Source: Candidatus Kapaibacterium sp.
Lineage (GTDB): Bacteria; Bacteroidota; Ignavibacteria; Kapaibacteriales; UBA2268
DNA: 64,000 nucleotides
Assembly (NCBI GenBank): GCA_026418625.1
Contig: JAOABA010000056.1
Location: 124,001-188,000 of the forward strand
Direction of reading: 5' to 3'
Every line of letters starts with the position of its first letter. The stretch's first letter is position 1. Shown here one piece after another: positions 16,773 to 26,806 of the stretch. The position numbers were made by a program, and so were the translations under genes. Below the pieces are notes generated by a model, which worked only from the letters and a program-made list of their open reading frames with translations, had not been told where the DNA came from and searched no databases.

Positions 16773-17732
16773 CTAAGATTTTTCAGATTTTTTTGTTGAT
16801 TTCTTCTTTTCAGCTTTATTTTTATCAGCGATTTTAATTCCAAGTGCGTGTGCAACAGTTATTCCAATCTTTGCAGGAGAATCGGCAACTTTAATACCAG
16901 CAGACTTTAGAGCCATAATTTTATCGGCTGCAGTTCCTTTTCCACCAGCAATGATAGCTCCTGCGTGTCCCATTCTTCTTCCGGGTGGTGCAGTTCTACC
17001 TGCAATAAAGCCAATTACTGGTTTCTTAACATATTTTTTAACATATTCTGCAGCAGTTTCTTCGGCATTTCCCCCAATTTCTCCTATCATTAGAATAGCT
17101 TCTGTATCCGGGTCTTCATTAAATAATTTTATTACATCAATAAATTGAGTTCCAATAATCGGGTCGCCACCAATACCAATACAAGTTGATTGCCCGATAT
17201 CGAGGTCGCTAAGTTGCTTTACGGCTTCATAAGTCAATGTCCCACTTCTTGAAACTACACCAACTTTGCCGGGTTTATGAATGAACCCGGGCATAATTCC
17301 TATCTTGGTTTCGCCGGGTGTTATTATACCGGGGCAATTTGGACCAATCATTCTTGCACCAGATGATTTAAGTGCAGAGTAAACTTTTATCATATCTTTT
17401 GTTGGAATTCCTTCGGTAATAGCAACAATAAGCTTTATCCCAGCTTCAATAGATTCAAGAATTGCATCTGCTGCTAAAGGTGGCGGAACAAATACTATTG
17501 AAACATCTGGTTTTTTGGCTTCTACTGCTTCTTTCATAGTGTTAAAGACAGGGACGGGCTTTTTAAATGTAAAATCCCCTTTGCCAGAATACTCCGTTCC
17601 TCCTTTTCCCGGCGTAACTCCCGCTACTACTTTTGTTCCGTAAGCTATCATTTGGGAAGTGTGAAATGTTCCTTCAGAGCCTGTTATTCCTTGAACAACA
17701 ACCTTTGTCTTTTTATTAACTAAAATACTCAT
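16773..17732 (-). CDS. sucD: Succinate-CoA ligase (ADP/GDP-forming) alpha subunit
   Basis: 319 residues. The N-terminal CoA-binding Rossmann domain begins [11 protein letters not shown]. The active-site His is in [16 protein letters not shown] and the phosphate loop are intact. It performs substrate-level phosphorylation in the TCA cycle. It carries a C-terminal tail of about 20 residues rich in Lys and Ser ([11 protein letters not shown]) beyond the usual end. The beta subunit gene sucC is not in this window. Confidence 0.96.
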   Translation of the reverse strand: MSILVNKKTKVVVQGITGSEGTFHTSQMIAYGTKVVAGVTPGKGGTEYSGKGDFTFKKPVPVFNTMKEAVEAKKPDVSIVFVPPPLAADAILESIEAGIKLIVAITEGIPTKDMIKVYSALKSSGARMIGPNCPGIITPGETKIGIMPGFIHKPGKVGVVSRSGTLTYEAVKQLSDLDIGQSTCIGIGGDPIIGTQFIDVIKLFNEDPDTEAILMIGEIGGNAEETAAEYVKKYVKKPVIGFIAGRTAPPGRRMGHAGAIIAGGKGTAADKIMALKSAGIKVADSPAKIGITVAHALGIKIADKNKAEKKKSTKKSEKS

Positions 17733-17865
17733 CTTTTGACCTCAAATATTTGATTTCAATATGATTATTAATATTTTTTAAATTTAGATTTACAATTTAA
17801 TAATTATCTGCGACCTGAAATAGTATTTTTTTTTGCTTAATTAATTATAAAATATAGAATCATTT

Positions 17866-19338
17866 TCATTTAGGAATATAAATATATTGTGGTCTTGTCT
17901 TTTGAGATATAGTAAAAAAGGCATCCTCAACGAAAACATTTTCACTTTTTTTGTAATATTCATCTATTAAATAATGTGAAAAATCCTCATTGATAATAAT
18001 CGCACTAAAATATTTGTTCTCTAATTTATTTTTTAATTCATTTTCTAACTTATATTTTATTTCTGATTTGCTAATCATCACATCAAGATAACCAACCCAG
18101 TGAGCGAAGTTTTTCTTTCCGGCATATCTGCATAAATATCCGTGATTTGGAATATAAACATTGCCTTCAATTTCTTTGATTTTTTTTACAATTTTATCTC
18201 CAGCTATTCTATCTGCTTCCGAAGGTATCGCTTTGCTTGGATTGTAATTCAATGTTAATAATTGACTTAATATAATGACATATATTATTATCGAGAATAA
18301 ATTGTTTTGATGATAAAGGGTTTTTAGTTTTTTATCAAAAAATAATAGAGCTAAAGGAAAAATTATTGAAAAAAAGGCATAAAATGGAATATTTGCATTA
18401 ACATAACCCCCAAGATGCAATCTTTGCAGCCAAGCTGAAATTAGCACTCCAATCATCAAACACATATAAAAATAAACTATCCTTTGTTCTTTTTCTTTAC
18501 TTAGCAATATTATCCATAACAGACTCATAATGAAAATGAGAGAGCTATGTTTGAAAACATCATAAGACCAAAAAGACAGTAAATATTTAAAATTCCACTC
18601 GTGACTTGATGGCAACTCAAAAACCCAAAAAGAATACCAACCATTTGTATAATAATTAAATATTATAGTTGTAAGAAGAATCCCAAAGGCAAACGTCAAG
18701 ATAAAATAAAGAGATTTGAATTTGTAATTTAATATTAAATAGATTGATATCGGTAACAATATCATCAAAGTGCTTTGCTTGGTCAAAAACGCAAAAATCG
18801 CAAAGATAGCAGATAAAATCAGACCATATATCTTGTCATTAAACCTTAATACGTATAAAGAAAGAATTATAAACAATAGGAATAAAGAATCAACCCTTGC
18901 TAAATCGAACCAAAAGGCTGTTATCTGATAAAATCCAGCAAATAAACCGGCAGAACCCAATGCAAAGATTGTATTTCCTGTTTCTTTTCTTACAAATAAA
19001 AATATAATTAAAAAAGTAAGAATAATTGAAGTTAAAGATATTAACCTTAACGAAAAAAAATTCTCTCCAAAAATTTTAATAGAAAAAACTGATATAAAAG
19101 AATACATTGGAGGATAAATAAAAGGTATATAATCAAGCGTTGGTTCTGTATATAAGGGCTTACCTTCATTTAATCTAATAGCATTTTCGAGCATACCCCC
19201 TTCCATCATCTCTAATTCATAAGGATAGCCAACTCTTTGAATTGAAATAAAAAGAAAAACTAAGATATAATAAGAGGATATAATAATTAATAATGCTTGT
19301 AGTGTAATTAATACATTTTTTTCAATATTTTCTCTCAT
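17866..19338 (-). CDS. Membrane glycosyltransferase, ArnT/PMT-like (GT39/GT83 type)
   Basis: 490 residues with about eleven transmembrane helices in the first 370 and a short soluble C-terminus. The first extracytoplasmic loop has Y-E-L-E-M-M-E-G-G-M-L-E-N-A-I-R-L, which holds the acidic residues expected in the GT-C fold, followed by Y-P-P-M-Y-S-F in the next loop. Such enzymes transfer sugars from polyprenyl-phosphate donors at the outer face of the membrane. The acceptor is unknown. It is monocistronic. Confidence 0.75.
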   Translation of the reverse strand: MRENIEKNVLITLQALLIIISSYYILVFLFISIQRVGYPYELEMMEGGMLENAIRLNEGKPLYTEPTLDYIPFIYPPMYSFISVFSIKIFGENFFSLRLISLTSIILTFLIIFLFVRKETGNTIFALGSAGLFAGFYQITAFWFDLARVDSLFLLFIILSLYVLRFNDKIYGLILSAIFAIFAFLTKQSTLMILLPISIYLILNYKFKSLYFILTFAFGILLTTIIFNYYTNGWYSFWVFELPSSHEWNFKYLLSFWSYDVFKHSSLIFIMSLLWIILLSKEKEQRIVYFYMCLMIGVLISAWLQRLHLGGYVNANIPFYAFFSIIFPLALLFFDKKLKTLYHQNNLFSIIIYVIILSQLLTLNYNPSKAIPSEADRIAGDKIVKKIKEIEGNVYIPNHGYLCRYAGKKNFAHWVGYLDVMISKSEIKYKLENELKNKLENKYFSAIIINEDFSHYLIDEYYKKSENVFVEDAFFTISQKTRPQYIYIPK

Positions 19339-19448
19339 TCGAAAATTTTTTATTCTTCAAATAATATTTTTAGTTAAATTTATATGCCAATGTAACAAAA
19401 CTAAATAAAATTTGTTTCTTAAATTGATTCATTTATTTAAAAAAAATT

Positions 19449-21170
19449 ATGAGTAAGAATAAATTATTAATTTTATCTATATTTTTTCTAATTATTTTTG
19501 GTATTTCAGAATTATTAGCTGATAAAAGAGAATACAAATTAAGTAACCAGCTAATAATTAATGGTGATTTCGAAGGAGGTAACGTTGGCTTCCAAACCGA
19601 TTATAAATTTTCACCCAGTAATATGAGACCAGAAGGGACTTACTGCCTTTCACAAAATCCTAAAAAACAATATTCAAGATTTGATTCTTGCTCAGATAAA
19701 ACTAATCAATCAGGTTTTATGCTTTTAGTTAATGGTTCCGACCTTCCAGATATGATTGTGTGGAAACAAACTGTTAGAGGACTTGATCTTAATTCAATTT
19801 ATCTTTTTTCATTTTGGAGCGCTCCGGTATATTCACTCAACCCGCCATTCTTCGAGGTTTTTATAAATGGTGTGCTGATGCAACCCAGTCCAATTTATCT
19901 ACCACCAGATGTTTGTAAATGGACCGAAATCAGATATATATGGAATTCAGGCAATATTGATACAGCAGAAATTATAATTTATAATCGAAATCAGAGGAAA
20001 TCCGGTAATGATTTTGTGATTGATGATATTTCTTTCTCGATTTATTGTTCCTTGGTAACTTCTGCTCAGAAGCTTCTGTCAACGTGTAAAGGGGGAGAAG
20101 TTCAGTTAAATGTTTCTGTTTCTGGTGGCGAGCCTCCTTTTAAATATGAATGGTTCCCAAAAACTGGCTTAGATAACCCTTATTCACCTAATCCAAACGC
20201 TAAAGTTGATTTTAGCACAACATATATTGTAAAGATTGTTGATAGTAAATTCTGCGAAGCTTATGATACGGTAAATGTTAATATATATCCACTACCACAG
20301 CCAACAATTAACTCAGATAAAGGCTTAACATTATGCCCTTGCGACAGTGTAAAGTTGATTGGTCCACCGGGTATGTCTCAATACTTTTGGTCAACTGGTG
20401 AGCAAAGCCCAAGTATAATTACCAAGCATTCGGGTGCTGTGTCCCTAAAAGTAATTGATAAAAATGGCTGTTCTGCGGATACAACCGTTTTCATCCAAAA
20501 ATTGGATGTCTCTGCCAAAATACAAATTGGAGAGCTTGAAGCCAATATTGGAGACACAATAACATTACCAGTATTGGTTAAGTGGAGCGATACAAAAGTT
20601 CTATGCGACTTTACCATTAGTAAACTTGGTATAGCTTATAATAAATCAATCCTACAACCTATAGGAACTTATTCCAATCGAAGTTTAGAGGGAGATTTGG
20701 AGTATGTTGAAATCATCGGAAAAAATATTGAAGATCTGATTAACAATTTAAAATTTAAAACAGTTCTTGGTAAAGTTGAATGCTCACCAATCGAGATTAC
20801 TCAATTAAATTATGACTGCAATGAAATAAATGTTTCAACTTATAACGGCAGGATTTGTCTTAATAATTTATGCAAGGAAGGCGGGACGCGATTGGTTGAT
20901 ACTGATAAAATTTTATTCCTTTCTGTCCTTCAAAATTCACAAATACAAGATGAGATTAATATACAATTTGGAGTTATCGAGAGCGGACCTGTTTCTATCC
21001 AGATATATGATTATCTTGGAAGAAAGTTAATCACATATGATTTAAATAATTTGGAAGCTGGAACTTATGATTATACAATCGACAAAAAGAATCTCAATTC
21101 TGGGTTACATTTTATACTATTAATCACTCAATCGAATACATTGAGTAAACCCATTATAATTACTAAATGA
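19449..21170 (+). CDS. Secreted T9SS cargo protein with PKD/Ig-like middle region
   Basis: 573 residues. A signal peptide covers about 1-25. Residues 35-200 resemble a carbohydrate-binding/jelly-roll module (N-Q-L-I-I-N-G-D-F-E-G-G-N). Residues 205-360 hold two SprB-like or PKD-like repeats (C-K-G-G-E-V-Q-L-N-V-S-V-S-G-G). A cohesin-like region follows (about 360-480). The last 80 residues are a diverged sorting domain (V-S-I-Q-I-Y-D-Y-L-G-R to I-I-I-T-K) in which the N-P-x start motif is not obvious. Probably an outer-surface protein; function not assigned. Confidence 0.75.
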   Translation: MSKNKLLILSIFFLIIFGISELLADKREYKLSNQLIINGDFEGGNVGFQTDYKFSPSNMRPEGTYCLSQNPKKQYSRFDSCSDKTNQSGFMLLVNGSDLPDMIVWKQTVRGLDLNSIYLFSFWSAPVYSLNPPFFEVFINGVLMQPSPIYLPPDVCKWTEIRYIWNSGNIDTAEIIIYNRNQRKSGNDFVIDDISFSIYCSLVTSAQKLLSTCKGGEVQLNVSVSGGEPPFKYEWFPKTGLDNPYSPNPNAKVDFSTTYIVKIVDSKFCEAYDTVNVNIYPLPQPTINSDKGLTLCPCDSVKLIGPPGMSQYFWSTGEQSPSIITKHSGAVSLKVIDKNGCSADTTVFIQKLDVSAKIQIGELEANIGDTITLPVLVKWSDTKVLCDFTISKLGIAYNKSILQPIGTYSNRSLEGDLEYVEIIGKNIEDLINNLKFKTVLGKVECSPIEITQLNYDCNEINVSTYNGRICLNNLCKEGGTRLVDTDKILFLSVLQNSQIQDEINIQFGVIESGPVSIQIYDYLGRKLITYDLNNLEAGTYDYTIDKKNLNSGLHFILLITQSNTLSKPIIITK

Positions 21171-21187
21171 TATTGATAAGCTAAAAA

Positions 21188-23557
21188 TTAATCCGACACG
21201 ATAAAAGGAATTATCAATGTTTCATTAAGTGACTGAATTTTAAATAAATATATGCCATTTGTCAGGTTTGAAACGTCAATTGAATAGTTCCCATATTCGT
21301 AAATCATATCATTTTTTGAATCCAACAAAGATAATTTTTTTGTATATGCTTCAATTTTTTCACCAAAAGAATTGAAAACTTCCACTATTTCTTCAAAATG
21401 ACTGTCTGGCACTTCAACTTTTTGAAATGGTAAATTGACAATTGTTTTTGATGGATTAGGATAAGGGAAACCTGCTGAAAAAAGATATCTTCCGGGAATG
21501 GCAGATGTTTTCATTGATAAGGGAACATCGCAATTAGATTCACCAGAAAATAGATTGGGAATTCCTTTTGCTTGTAAAGGAAGAATGTGAGGCGAACAAT
21601 TATCCTCAAATAGTAAAGTATCATATTCAAAGCCCAACTTCGATGGTGAATAACAAATGGTAACTTCTCGTTTTTCACCTGCTGGAATATTTATTTCAAA
21701 CTGACTCAATGGAGCTGAAAATGAAGTATTAAAATACAAATAAACAGAGCTAAGTTTGAAATCCCTTGAGTCTTTGTTTCTTATACTTAATTTTTTACAA
21801 ATAATTTCAGGATAGTAAGTAGAATCCAATTCGAAATATTTTTTTGTTTCTAACACATCAATTGCCAGACTGTTCGAATCAAGTCTAACAATAATATTAA
21901 CAGTATCGGAATTACCCACACACCCTTCTTTTGAAGTTACGATTACATAATAATCTCCATCTTCGGTAACGTTGATTTTATTACTATTCTCTGCTATTTT
22001 TCGATTTTCTGGTAATTTAAACCAACTGTAACTTGAAAAACCAATTGGTGCTGAAATTTCGGCGGTATCACCTATACAAATAACATTTTTTGTCTTAAGT
22101 GTTAATTTTGGTTTTGGATTAGGAACAACCGTAACATCTATTGAATCAGAAGCTCTGCAACCGTTAGAATCAATAATATCAACAGAATACCGCCCTGAAG
22201 CTTTGATTATTATCGAATTTGTTGTTTCACCGGTTGACCATTTATAATTAGTAAATCCCTGAACAGAGAGAATTATACTATCACCTTCACAGATTATAGG
22301 CGGAGATTTACTTGCCTGAATTTTAAAATTTGGTTTTGGGAAATTACTAACTTCAAACATTGCCTCGCTCGATATATCACAACTATCGTCGGAAACAGTA
22401 AGCTTGTAAAGTCCCGGTTTAGTAACAAAAATTATTGAGTCTTTAACATCAGCAATTATTTGGTTATTATAAGACCAGAAATATTTTTTATGTTTAGTAG
22501 CTGAATATAATATAGCTGTGTCACCTTCGCAAATCTTTGACTGACCTTGAATTTTTGGATAAATTACTCTTTCTGGTATATTTCTGAAAATGCCATCACC
22601 AACAACCCACCCAAGTGTATCGTTTATAAACCAGAAATCGTCGAGGCTTGCCCCATCAATTCCACAATTCTTGAGCATCCAGGTTTTCCCACCATCGGGT
22701 GTATAGTAAACAGCTCCGTTCCATCCACAAGCCCAACCTCTGAGCGAGTCAATCAAAAAAGTTCCAAACATTGATTGACCGGTTCTGAATTGCCGCCAAG
22801 ATTTTCCTCCATCCAAAGATGAGCGAACCCCCCCATCATTTCCGCCTCCAGTGCAACCGGTAGAATATGGAACTAAAAAAGTATTTCCTCTCACGTGCAA
22901 ATCTTCTTGCCAGTCCTCAGACCCGCTTCGAGAGAATATGCCCCAACTTCTGCCACCATCAGTTGTTTTCCAGATTCTTCCACTGCTTGAAGCATAACCC
23001 AAACCATCTTTTGAAAAGAGCATTACATCTGTGAGTCCTGTATTTGGAACTTCGCCAATGAAAACAGACCAACTGTTTCCACCATTAGTGGTTCGATAAA
23101 ATTTTTGAACCTCACCACAACCACCTCCAACAACCATACCGGTATTGTCATCCAAGAAATAGTTTCCCCATAAAGCAAATGCAGTGCTTGGTGTAATATC
23201 GCGCCAAGTTGCTCCTCCATCAGTGGTTTTATATATAGCACCCGAAAAATTTTGGTCTAAACCAGAGGTATAGCCAACAAGTTTGCTAGTGAAATGAATG
23301 CTTTCGAGCTGATAAGCACCTCTGATAACAGTTCCCTGCCAGGTTTTTCCTTGATCCGTTGTTCTTATTACCATTCCGTCATAACCACAGACCCAGCCAT
23401 AATTTTCATCTTCGGGTAAAAAGAAAATCTCGAGCCAATAATTGGATGAGTAAGGTGGTGGAATGTTATTTAGTTTTTTCCATTGTGCAGACAAAGGATT
23501 AATAACTGAAAAAAGAAAAAAAGTAAAAAACAGCAATATAATTTTGATTATCTTCAT
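21188..23557 (-). CDS. Secreted beta-propeller (Ycf48/BNR-like) protein with T9SS sorting domain
   Basis: 789 residues with a signal peptide (about 1-24). Residues 25-335 are blades of a Ycf48-like propeller: repeats such as R-T-T-D-Q-G-K-T-W, Y-K-T-T-D-G-G-A-T-W and W-K-T-T-D-G-G-R-S-W. Residues 340-560 contain PKD/Ig-like repeats, each with C-E-G-D or C-I-G-D and Y-x-W-S. A choice-of-anchor-like domain is next, then the sorting domain (Y-P-N-P-S-K-T-I-V to the end, 790-ish). It is convergent with the neighbouring cargo gene, whose stop is 17 bp away. Confidence 0.85.
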   Translation of the reverse strand: MKIIKIILLFFTFFLFSVINPLSAQWKKLNNIPPPYSSNYWLEIFFLPEDENYGWVCGYDGMVIRTTDQGKTWQGTVIRGAYQLESIHFTSKLVGYTSGLDQNFSGAIYKTTDGGATWRDITPSTAFALWGNYFLDDNTGMVVGGGCGEVQKFYRTTNGGNSWSVFIGEVPNTGLTDVMLFSKDGLGYASSSGRIWKTTDGGRSWGIFSRSGSEDWQEDLHVRGNTFLVPYSTGCTGGGNDGGVRSSLDGGKSWRQFRTGQSMFGTFLIDSLRGWACGWNGAVYYTPDGGKTWMLKNCGIDGASLDDFWFINDTLGWVVGDGIFRNIPERVIYPKIQGQSKICEGDTAILYSATKHKKYFWSYNNQIIADVKDSIIFVTKPGLYKLTVSDDSCDISSEAMFEVSNFPKPNFKIQASKSPPIICEGDSIILSVQGFTNYKWSTGETTNSIIIKASGRYSVDIIDSNGCRASDSIDVTVVPNPKPKLTLKTKNVICIGDTAEISAPIGFSSYSWFKLPENRKIAENSNKINVTEDGDYYVIVTSKEGCVGNSDTVNIIVRLDSNSLAIDVLETKKYFELDSTYYPEIICKKLSIRNKDSRDFKLSSVYLYFNTSFSAPLSQFEINIPAGEKREVTICYSPSKLGFEYDTLLFEDNCSPHILPLQAKGIPNLFSGESNCDVPLSMKTSAIPGRYLFSAGFPYPNPSKTIVNLPFQKVEVPDSHFEEIVEVFNSFGEKIEAYTKKLSLLDSKNDMIYEYGNYSIDVSNLTNGIYLFKIQSLNETLIIPFIVSD

Positions 23558-23807
23558 ACTTAAAACAAGTCGAATTCAATAATCAATAATTGTAATACTC
23601 AGTTTTTGTTACAAATCTTAATACATTTTAACAGTTCGATCATTTATCTAAATAAAATCAATATGTATTAAATATCAAATTACACCTAAATATTGATATT
23701 ATTTAATTGAAAAAACTGATATGTAAGGATTTATCTCATTTCGACTCAATATTGTATTTAAATTTTTTTAAAAATTTCTACTAAAATATCAAGCATTATT
23801 TTTTCAG

Positions 23808-23828
23808 ATTCCTTGACAAGCAAGGAAT
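23808..23828. repeat. ATTCCT(N)AGGAAT palindrome, variant copy
   Basis: ATTCCTTG and CAAGGAAT flank a 5-base loop. It belongs to the same family as the copies at 24241, 24507, 32875, 32911, 34287 and 34324. The upstream 250 bp (23558-23807) is AT-rich with no feature recognised. Confidence 0.6.
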
Positions 23829-23876
23829 GACGGGAGAGAAGGAGCTACCTTTCTTCGTCTTATTGCTAATGAATAG

Positions 23877-23896
23877 CCCCGACCTTCAGGTCGGGG
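23877..23896. repeat. CCCCGACCT/AGGTCGGGG palindrome
   Basis: A 9-bp perfect stem with a 2-base loop, GC-rich in an AT-rich surround. It lies in the debris between two T9SS genes. This sequence type is a known dispersed repeat in bacteria. Confidence 0.6.
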
Positions 23897-23944
23897 TCCA
23901 TTGGTCCTTTCACTATTCGGCTTCAGCCAAACACAAATCCATAT

Positions 23945-24050
23945 TTTACCCTCTTGAGGGCTGGCACGAAGTGATGGGGTTGATAAAATGCACTCACCAA
24001 GGATGTTGTAAATACAGGTTTCAAATTCCTTTTTCCGCAAGAGTGACTGT
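23945..24050 (-). pseudogene. Decayed T9SS sorting-domain fragment
   Basis: Read on the minus strand, this encodes Y-N-I-L-G-E-C-I-L-S-T-P-S-L-R-A-S-P-Q-E-G-K, closely matching the end of the M1 aminopeptidase just downstream (F-N-V-L-G-E-C-V-L-S-T-P-A-L-R-A-T-P-Q-E-G-N). No upstream gene body or start exists, and the reading frame then runs into unrelated repeat sequence. A degenerate ATTCCT palindrome (about 24026-24049) lies at the same place as the intact copy in the aminopeptidase. It is therefore a partial duplicate of a cargo gene end. Confidence 0.7.
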
Positions 24051-24079
24051 TCCAAACTTTATCGTCATTCCTATGCACG

Positions 24080-24210
24080 AGGCTGTTTCACAACCATTCA
24101 TTCTAAGGTGTAGGTGAAGAATCCTTATCACATTAGTCATTGATAAATAATGGTCTCTTCACTTTGTTCAGAGTGACAAAAAACCACTTTTTATACTTTT
24201 TACACAGCCT
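24080..24210 (+). mobile_element. MITE-like element, copy 2 (131 bp, terminal inverted repeats)
   Basis: Begins AGGCTGTTTCACAACC and ends TTTTTACACAGCCT; the first six and last six bases are exact inverted repeats and the next bases are related. Length (131) and core (98 bp to GAGTGAC) equal those of copy 1. It interrupts the debris between the sorting-domain remnant and the M1 gene. Confidence 0.7.
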
Positions 24211-24240
24211 CGGAGGCAGGAGTCTTAATTAATATAAGAG

Positions 24241-24260
24241 ATTCCTGTCTGCACAGGAAT
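24241..24260. repeat. ATTCCTGT palindrome, intergenic copy
   Basis: ATTCCTGT, four-base loop CTGC, ACAGGAAT: an 8-bp perfect stem. It is the intergenic counterpart of copies found inside coding sequence. Confidence 0.7.
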
Positions 24261-24319
24261 GACGAAGAACAGACGAGGGCATCAGTTCCTCGGGTAAACT
24301 ATTAGTATTTTCCTTTTTT

Positions 24320-24339
24320 CCACTAGTTGAAAGTAGTGG
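24320..24339 (-). terminator. Hairpin directly after the M1 aminopeptidase stop
   Basis: CCACTA-TT pairs with AAGTAGTGG (one mismatch). The same hairpin follows the stop codon of the orphan fragment at 34034-34053 and of the gene ending at 38402. On the minus strand the stem is followed by a short U-poor run, so it may act as a 3' stabiliser rather than a strong terminator. Confidence 0.5.
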
Positions 24340-26325
24340 CTATTCAATTTTAACAAACCTCCCCACCCTACCACCAAGACGGACATAGTAAATTCCTGAT
24401 GGCAGGTTTGAAATATCAATCCTAAAATTCCCCTCTTGAGGAGTGGCACGAAGTGCCGGGGTTGATAATACACACTCGCCAAGGACATTAAAAATCCTGA
24501 TGTCAGATTCCTGCATTCGCAGGAATGACAAGGGAAATGAGATATTTATATATTCGCTTGATGGGTTTGGATATATTTTAATTGTATTTTTCTCTTCTTT
24601 TCTTTCGGCAACATCTGTGATAGCATAATTAAGTTCCAATAACGATATAACATTTTTCCCCTGATTAAATAAAAAACCCTGAAATTCGGGCAGTGAATCA
24701 ATTGTGTAATTGTCAATATCTTTTCTAATTTTTAAGACTTTATGGAAGTATTTTTGTTCTTTTGTGTCGAAAAAACTTACTTCAAGTGGGACATTATCAT
24801 AAATACCGTAGGAAGAATTTTGGATTTGCTTCAGGTCATAAATAGTGAATTTATAATTGCCATCATTATTTTTAGAGATATCAATTTTGAAATCATAGAG
24901 GGGCCAGCCTTTGCCATAAACCCATTGACTAAAAAACCAATCAAGTTCTTTTCCTGAATATTCCTCTAAAGCTGTTTTCAAATCTTCCGTGTTAGCTGAT
25001 GAGTAAGCAAATTTTTCAAGATAAAACTTTAATGCACCGAAAAAGAGTGAATCCCCAAGCTCATATCTCAGCATCCCAAGAATAACAGCCCCTTTTTGAT
25101 AAATAGTTTCTGGATAGTTTGATGATGGAGGTGTTCTTGGAAAATCATAAAGCGGAAAAACACCTTCCTGCTTTGCGATTGATTTCAAATATCTATCAGT
25201 TTTAGCTCTTTGATTTTCAAAATATTTATCTAATCCAAAGAGGTATTCATACCAAATACTTTCGCAATAAGTTGCGAAACTTTCGTTCAGCCAAGCATCG
25301 CGAAAATCCTTGCAGGTAACCATATCACCAAACCATTGATGTGCAAGTTCGTGAGCCGCTACCATATTTATTGAATCAGTGCTTCTGATTAGATTAGCAG
25401 GATAGGAAATCATCGTTTGATGCTCCATAGCACCGATAGGTGTATTGACATAACCTACTTTTTCGAAAGGATATTTTCCAAATCTTTGCTCGAAAGCCTC
25501 AATCATTCTTGGGACAAGACGGTATCCACGAGCAGATGCGGCACTGTCGCTACGAAGTGTGTAAATGCTGATATAGGGATTTGTGCCGGGAAGATTAATT
25601 TCTATGTAATTATCAACTGCAAAAGTCAATAAATATGTGGCAACAGGGATATTTGTATGCCAAACATATAACCTTTCCGATAAATTATCACTTAAATGAA
25701 TCAAGTCCCCAACAGAAGCCACAACTTTGTCGTTTTTAACAAGAAAGCTACCAGTGAAAGTAGCTTTATCAGACGGTAAGTCGTAGCAGGGCATCCAATG
25801 TTGAGTTGCAGAGACATAATTGTTGTAAAAACCAACACCCATAGCAAAAAGAGAACTCCCCCTTGAACCAACACCTCCCCAGTATGGACTCGAGGGTTCC
25901 GTTGTCATTCTGCCTTGATAATATATTGTCGATATTACAGTATCCCCTTTTTTACCAAAAGGAGGAATTACTTCATAATGGAAGGTTGCTGATGATTTGT
26001 CTCCAACGGGCGTTGCATCTATTTTTTGCTTTTCATAAAAGACTGAGTCAACTTTTAAATCTCTCAGGTGAAAATAAAATTTATTAGTATCGGGAGAATC
26101 TGTCCATCTAAACTTAATTCTGCAGATACCAATAGCATCGGGTGAGGGTGCTTTTGTCAAATCCAAACTGACATCATAATGAAGAACATCAAAGGCTTGT
26201 TCGATAAATTCAGTAGGTTTTCCGATTTCCTTAGCCAAAAGTAAATCATCTTTTTGAAGAAATTGAGAAAAAAGATAATTATTAAAAATAAACGCAAAAA
26301 AAATTATCCCAAAAAAATAATTCAT
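24340..26325 (-). CDS. Secreted M1-family (gluzincin) aminopeptidase with T9SS sorting domain
   Basis: 661 residues. Signal peptide about 1-20. The substrate motif is G-A-M-E-H (298-302, GxMEN-like with His for Asn). The zinc site is H325-E326-x2-H329 with E348 (N-E-S-F-A-T-Y). The domain belongs to the M1 class that removes N-terminal residues from peptides, here outside the cell. The tail from about 585 is a sorting domain (I-Y-P-N-P-S-S-E-Y-I-N-I-S). In this tail the segment S-F-L-R-M-Q-E-S is encoded by an ATTCCTGC palindrome (24507-24526), and T-P-A-L-R-A-T-P-Q-E-G by another palindromic stretch (24424-24464). Both keep frame. Confidence 0.92.
   Translation of the reverse strand: MNYFFGIIFFAFIFNNYLFSQFLQKDDLLLAKEIGKPTEFIEQAFDVLHYDVSLDLTKAPSPDAIGICRIKFRWTDSPDTNKFYFHLRDLKVDSVFYEKQKIDATPVGDKSSATFHYEVIPPFGKKGDTVISTIYYQGRMTTEPSSPYWGGVGSRGSSLFAMGVGFYNNYVSATQHWMPCYDLPSDKATFTGSFLVKNDKVVASVGDLIHLSDNLSERLYVWHTNIPVATYLLTFAVDNYIEINLPGTNPYISIYTLRSDSAASARGYRLVPRMIEAFEQRFGKYPFEKVGYVNTPIGAMEHQTMISYPANLIRSTDSINMVAAHELAHQWFGDMVTCKDFRDAWLNESFATYCESIWYEYLFGLDKYFENQRAKTDRYLKSIAKQEGVFPLYDFPRTPPSSNYPETIYQKGAVILGMLRYELGDSLFFGALKFYLEKFAYSSANTEDLKTALEEYSGKELDWFFSQWVYGKGWPLYDFKIDISKNNDGNYKFTIYDLKQIQNSSYGIYDNVPLEVSFFDTKEQKYFHKVLKIRKDIDNYTIDSLPEFQGFLFNQGKNVISLLELNYAITDVAERKEEKNTIKIYPNPSSEYINISFPLSFLRMQESDIRIFNVLGECVLSTPALRATPQEGNFRIDISNLPSGIYYVRLGGRVGRFVKIE
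24507..24526. repeat. ATTCCTGC palindrome inside the M1 aminopeptidase coding region
   Basis: ATTCCTGC, loop ATTC, GCAGGAAT. Read in the gene's frame it yields S-F-L-R-M-Q-E-S. It sits just before the I-R-I-F-N strand of the sorting domain. Confidence 0.8.
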
Positions 26326-26349
26326 ACTTTCCTTTTTTTAATATAAAAA

Positions 26350-26742
26350 TTAGAATGGACCAATGCCATCACGCTCACGGTCTGTGAATGAGCAGTCGTG
26401 ATGTTCAAGATGTCCTTTGTATTGAATTTCCATAGTTTGTTTATAATGCTCTTCGAGAGAATGACAAATTTCAGGTCTTTTAAGCCATTTGCCATTTGCA
26501 TCGGTGCAATACTTTTTATCAAGCATAATCTCGCTATTTCTATAGACTCCAAAAATTTCAACTCTGTCAGGGGTTATAGAATTTTCATCGAGATAATCAA
26601 TCAAACCACAAATAGTGTCAGCAAAATAGTGATTGGTAATGTCCTCTTCGCCCTCAATAATGAACTCCTTTGCCATATAAGTGTATGGTAGTGTGTTATC
26701 GTATTTTGAGCCCGGCACATAAAGACCCGATACAATTGTCAT
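26350..26742 (-). CDS. Hypothetical protein, 130 residues
   Basis: A soluble acidic protein with no signal peptide or recognised domain. Features seen: G-L-I-D-Y-L-D-E-N-S-I-T-P-D-R-V-E-I-F-G-V-Y-R (a compact alpha/beta segment), a Lys-Lys-Tyr-Cys stretch, and a His-rich end (H-L-E-H-H-D-C). The GAGAGG site 6 nt before the ATG supports the start. The His/Cys-rich C-terminus could bind metal, but this is a guess. It lies between the M1 gene and adenine deaminase, same strand. Confidence 0.7.
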   Translation of the reverse strand: MTIVSGLYVPGSKYDNTLPYTYMAKEFIIEGEEDITNHYFADTICGLIDYLDENSITPDRVEIFGVYRNSEIMLDKKYCTDANGKWLKRPEICHSLEEHYKQTMEIQYKGHLEHHDCSFTDRERDGIGPF

Positions 26743-26806
26743 TTTACACCTCTCAGTTGTTCGAGAACTTAATGTAAATTAACAAAAAATCAAATCCAAA
26801 ACAAAA

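Noticed and set aside
23804-24117. ORFs on both strands of this interval (83 and 96 codons)
   Set aside because: They are made of repeats and a decayed sorting domain. Neither has a start signal or a coherent domain.
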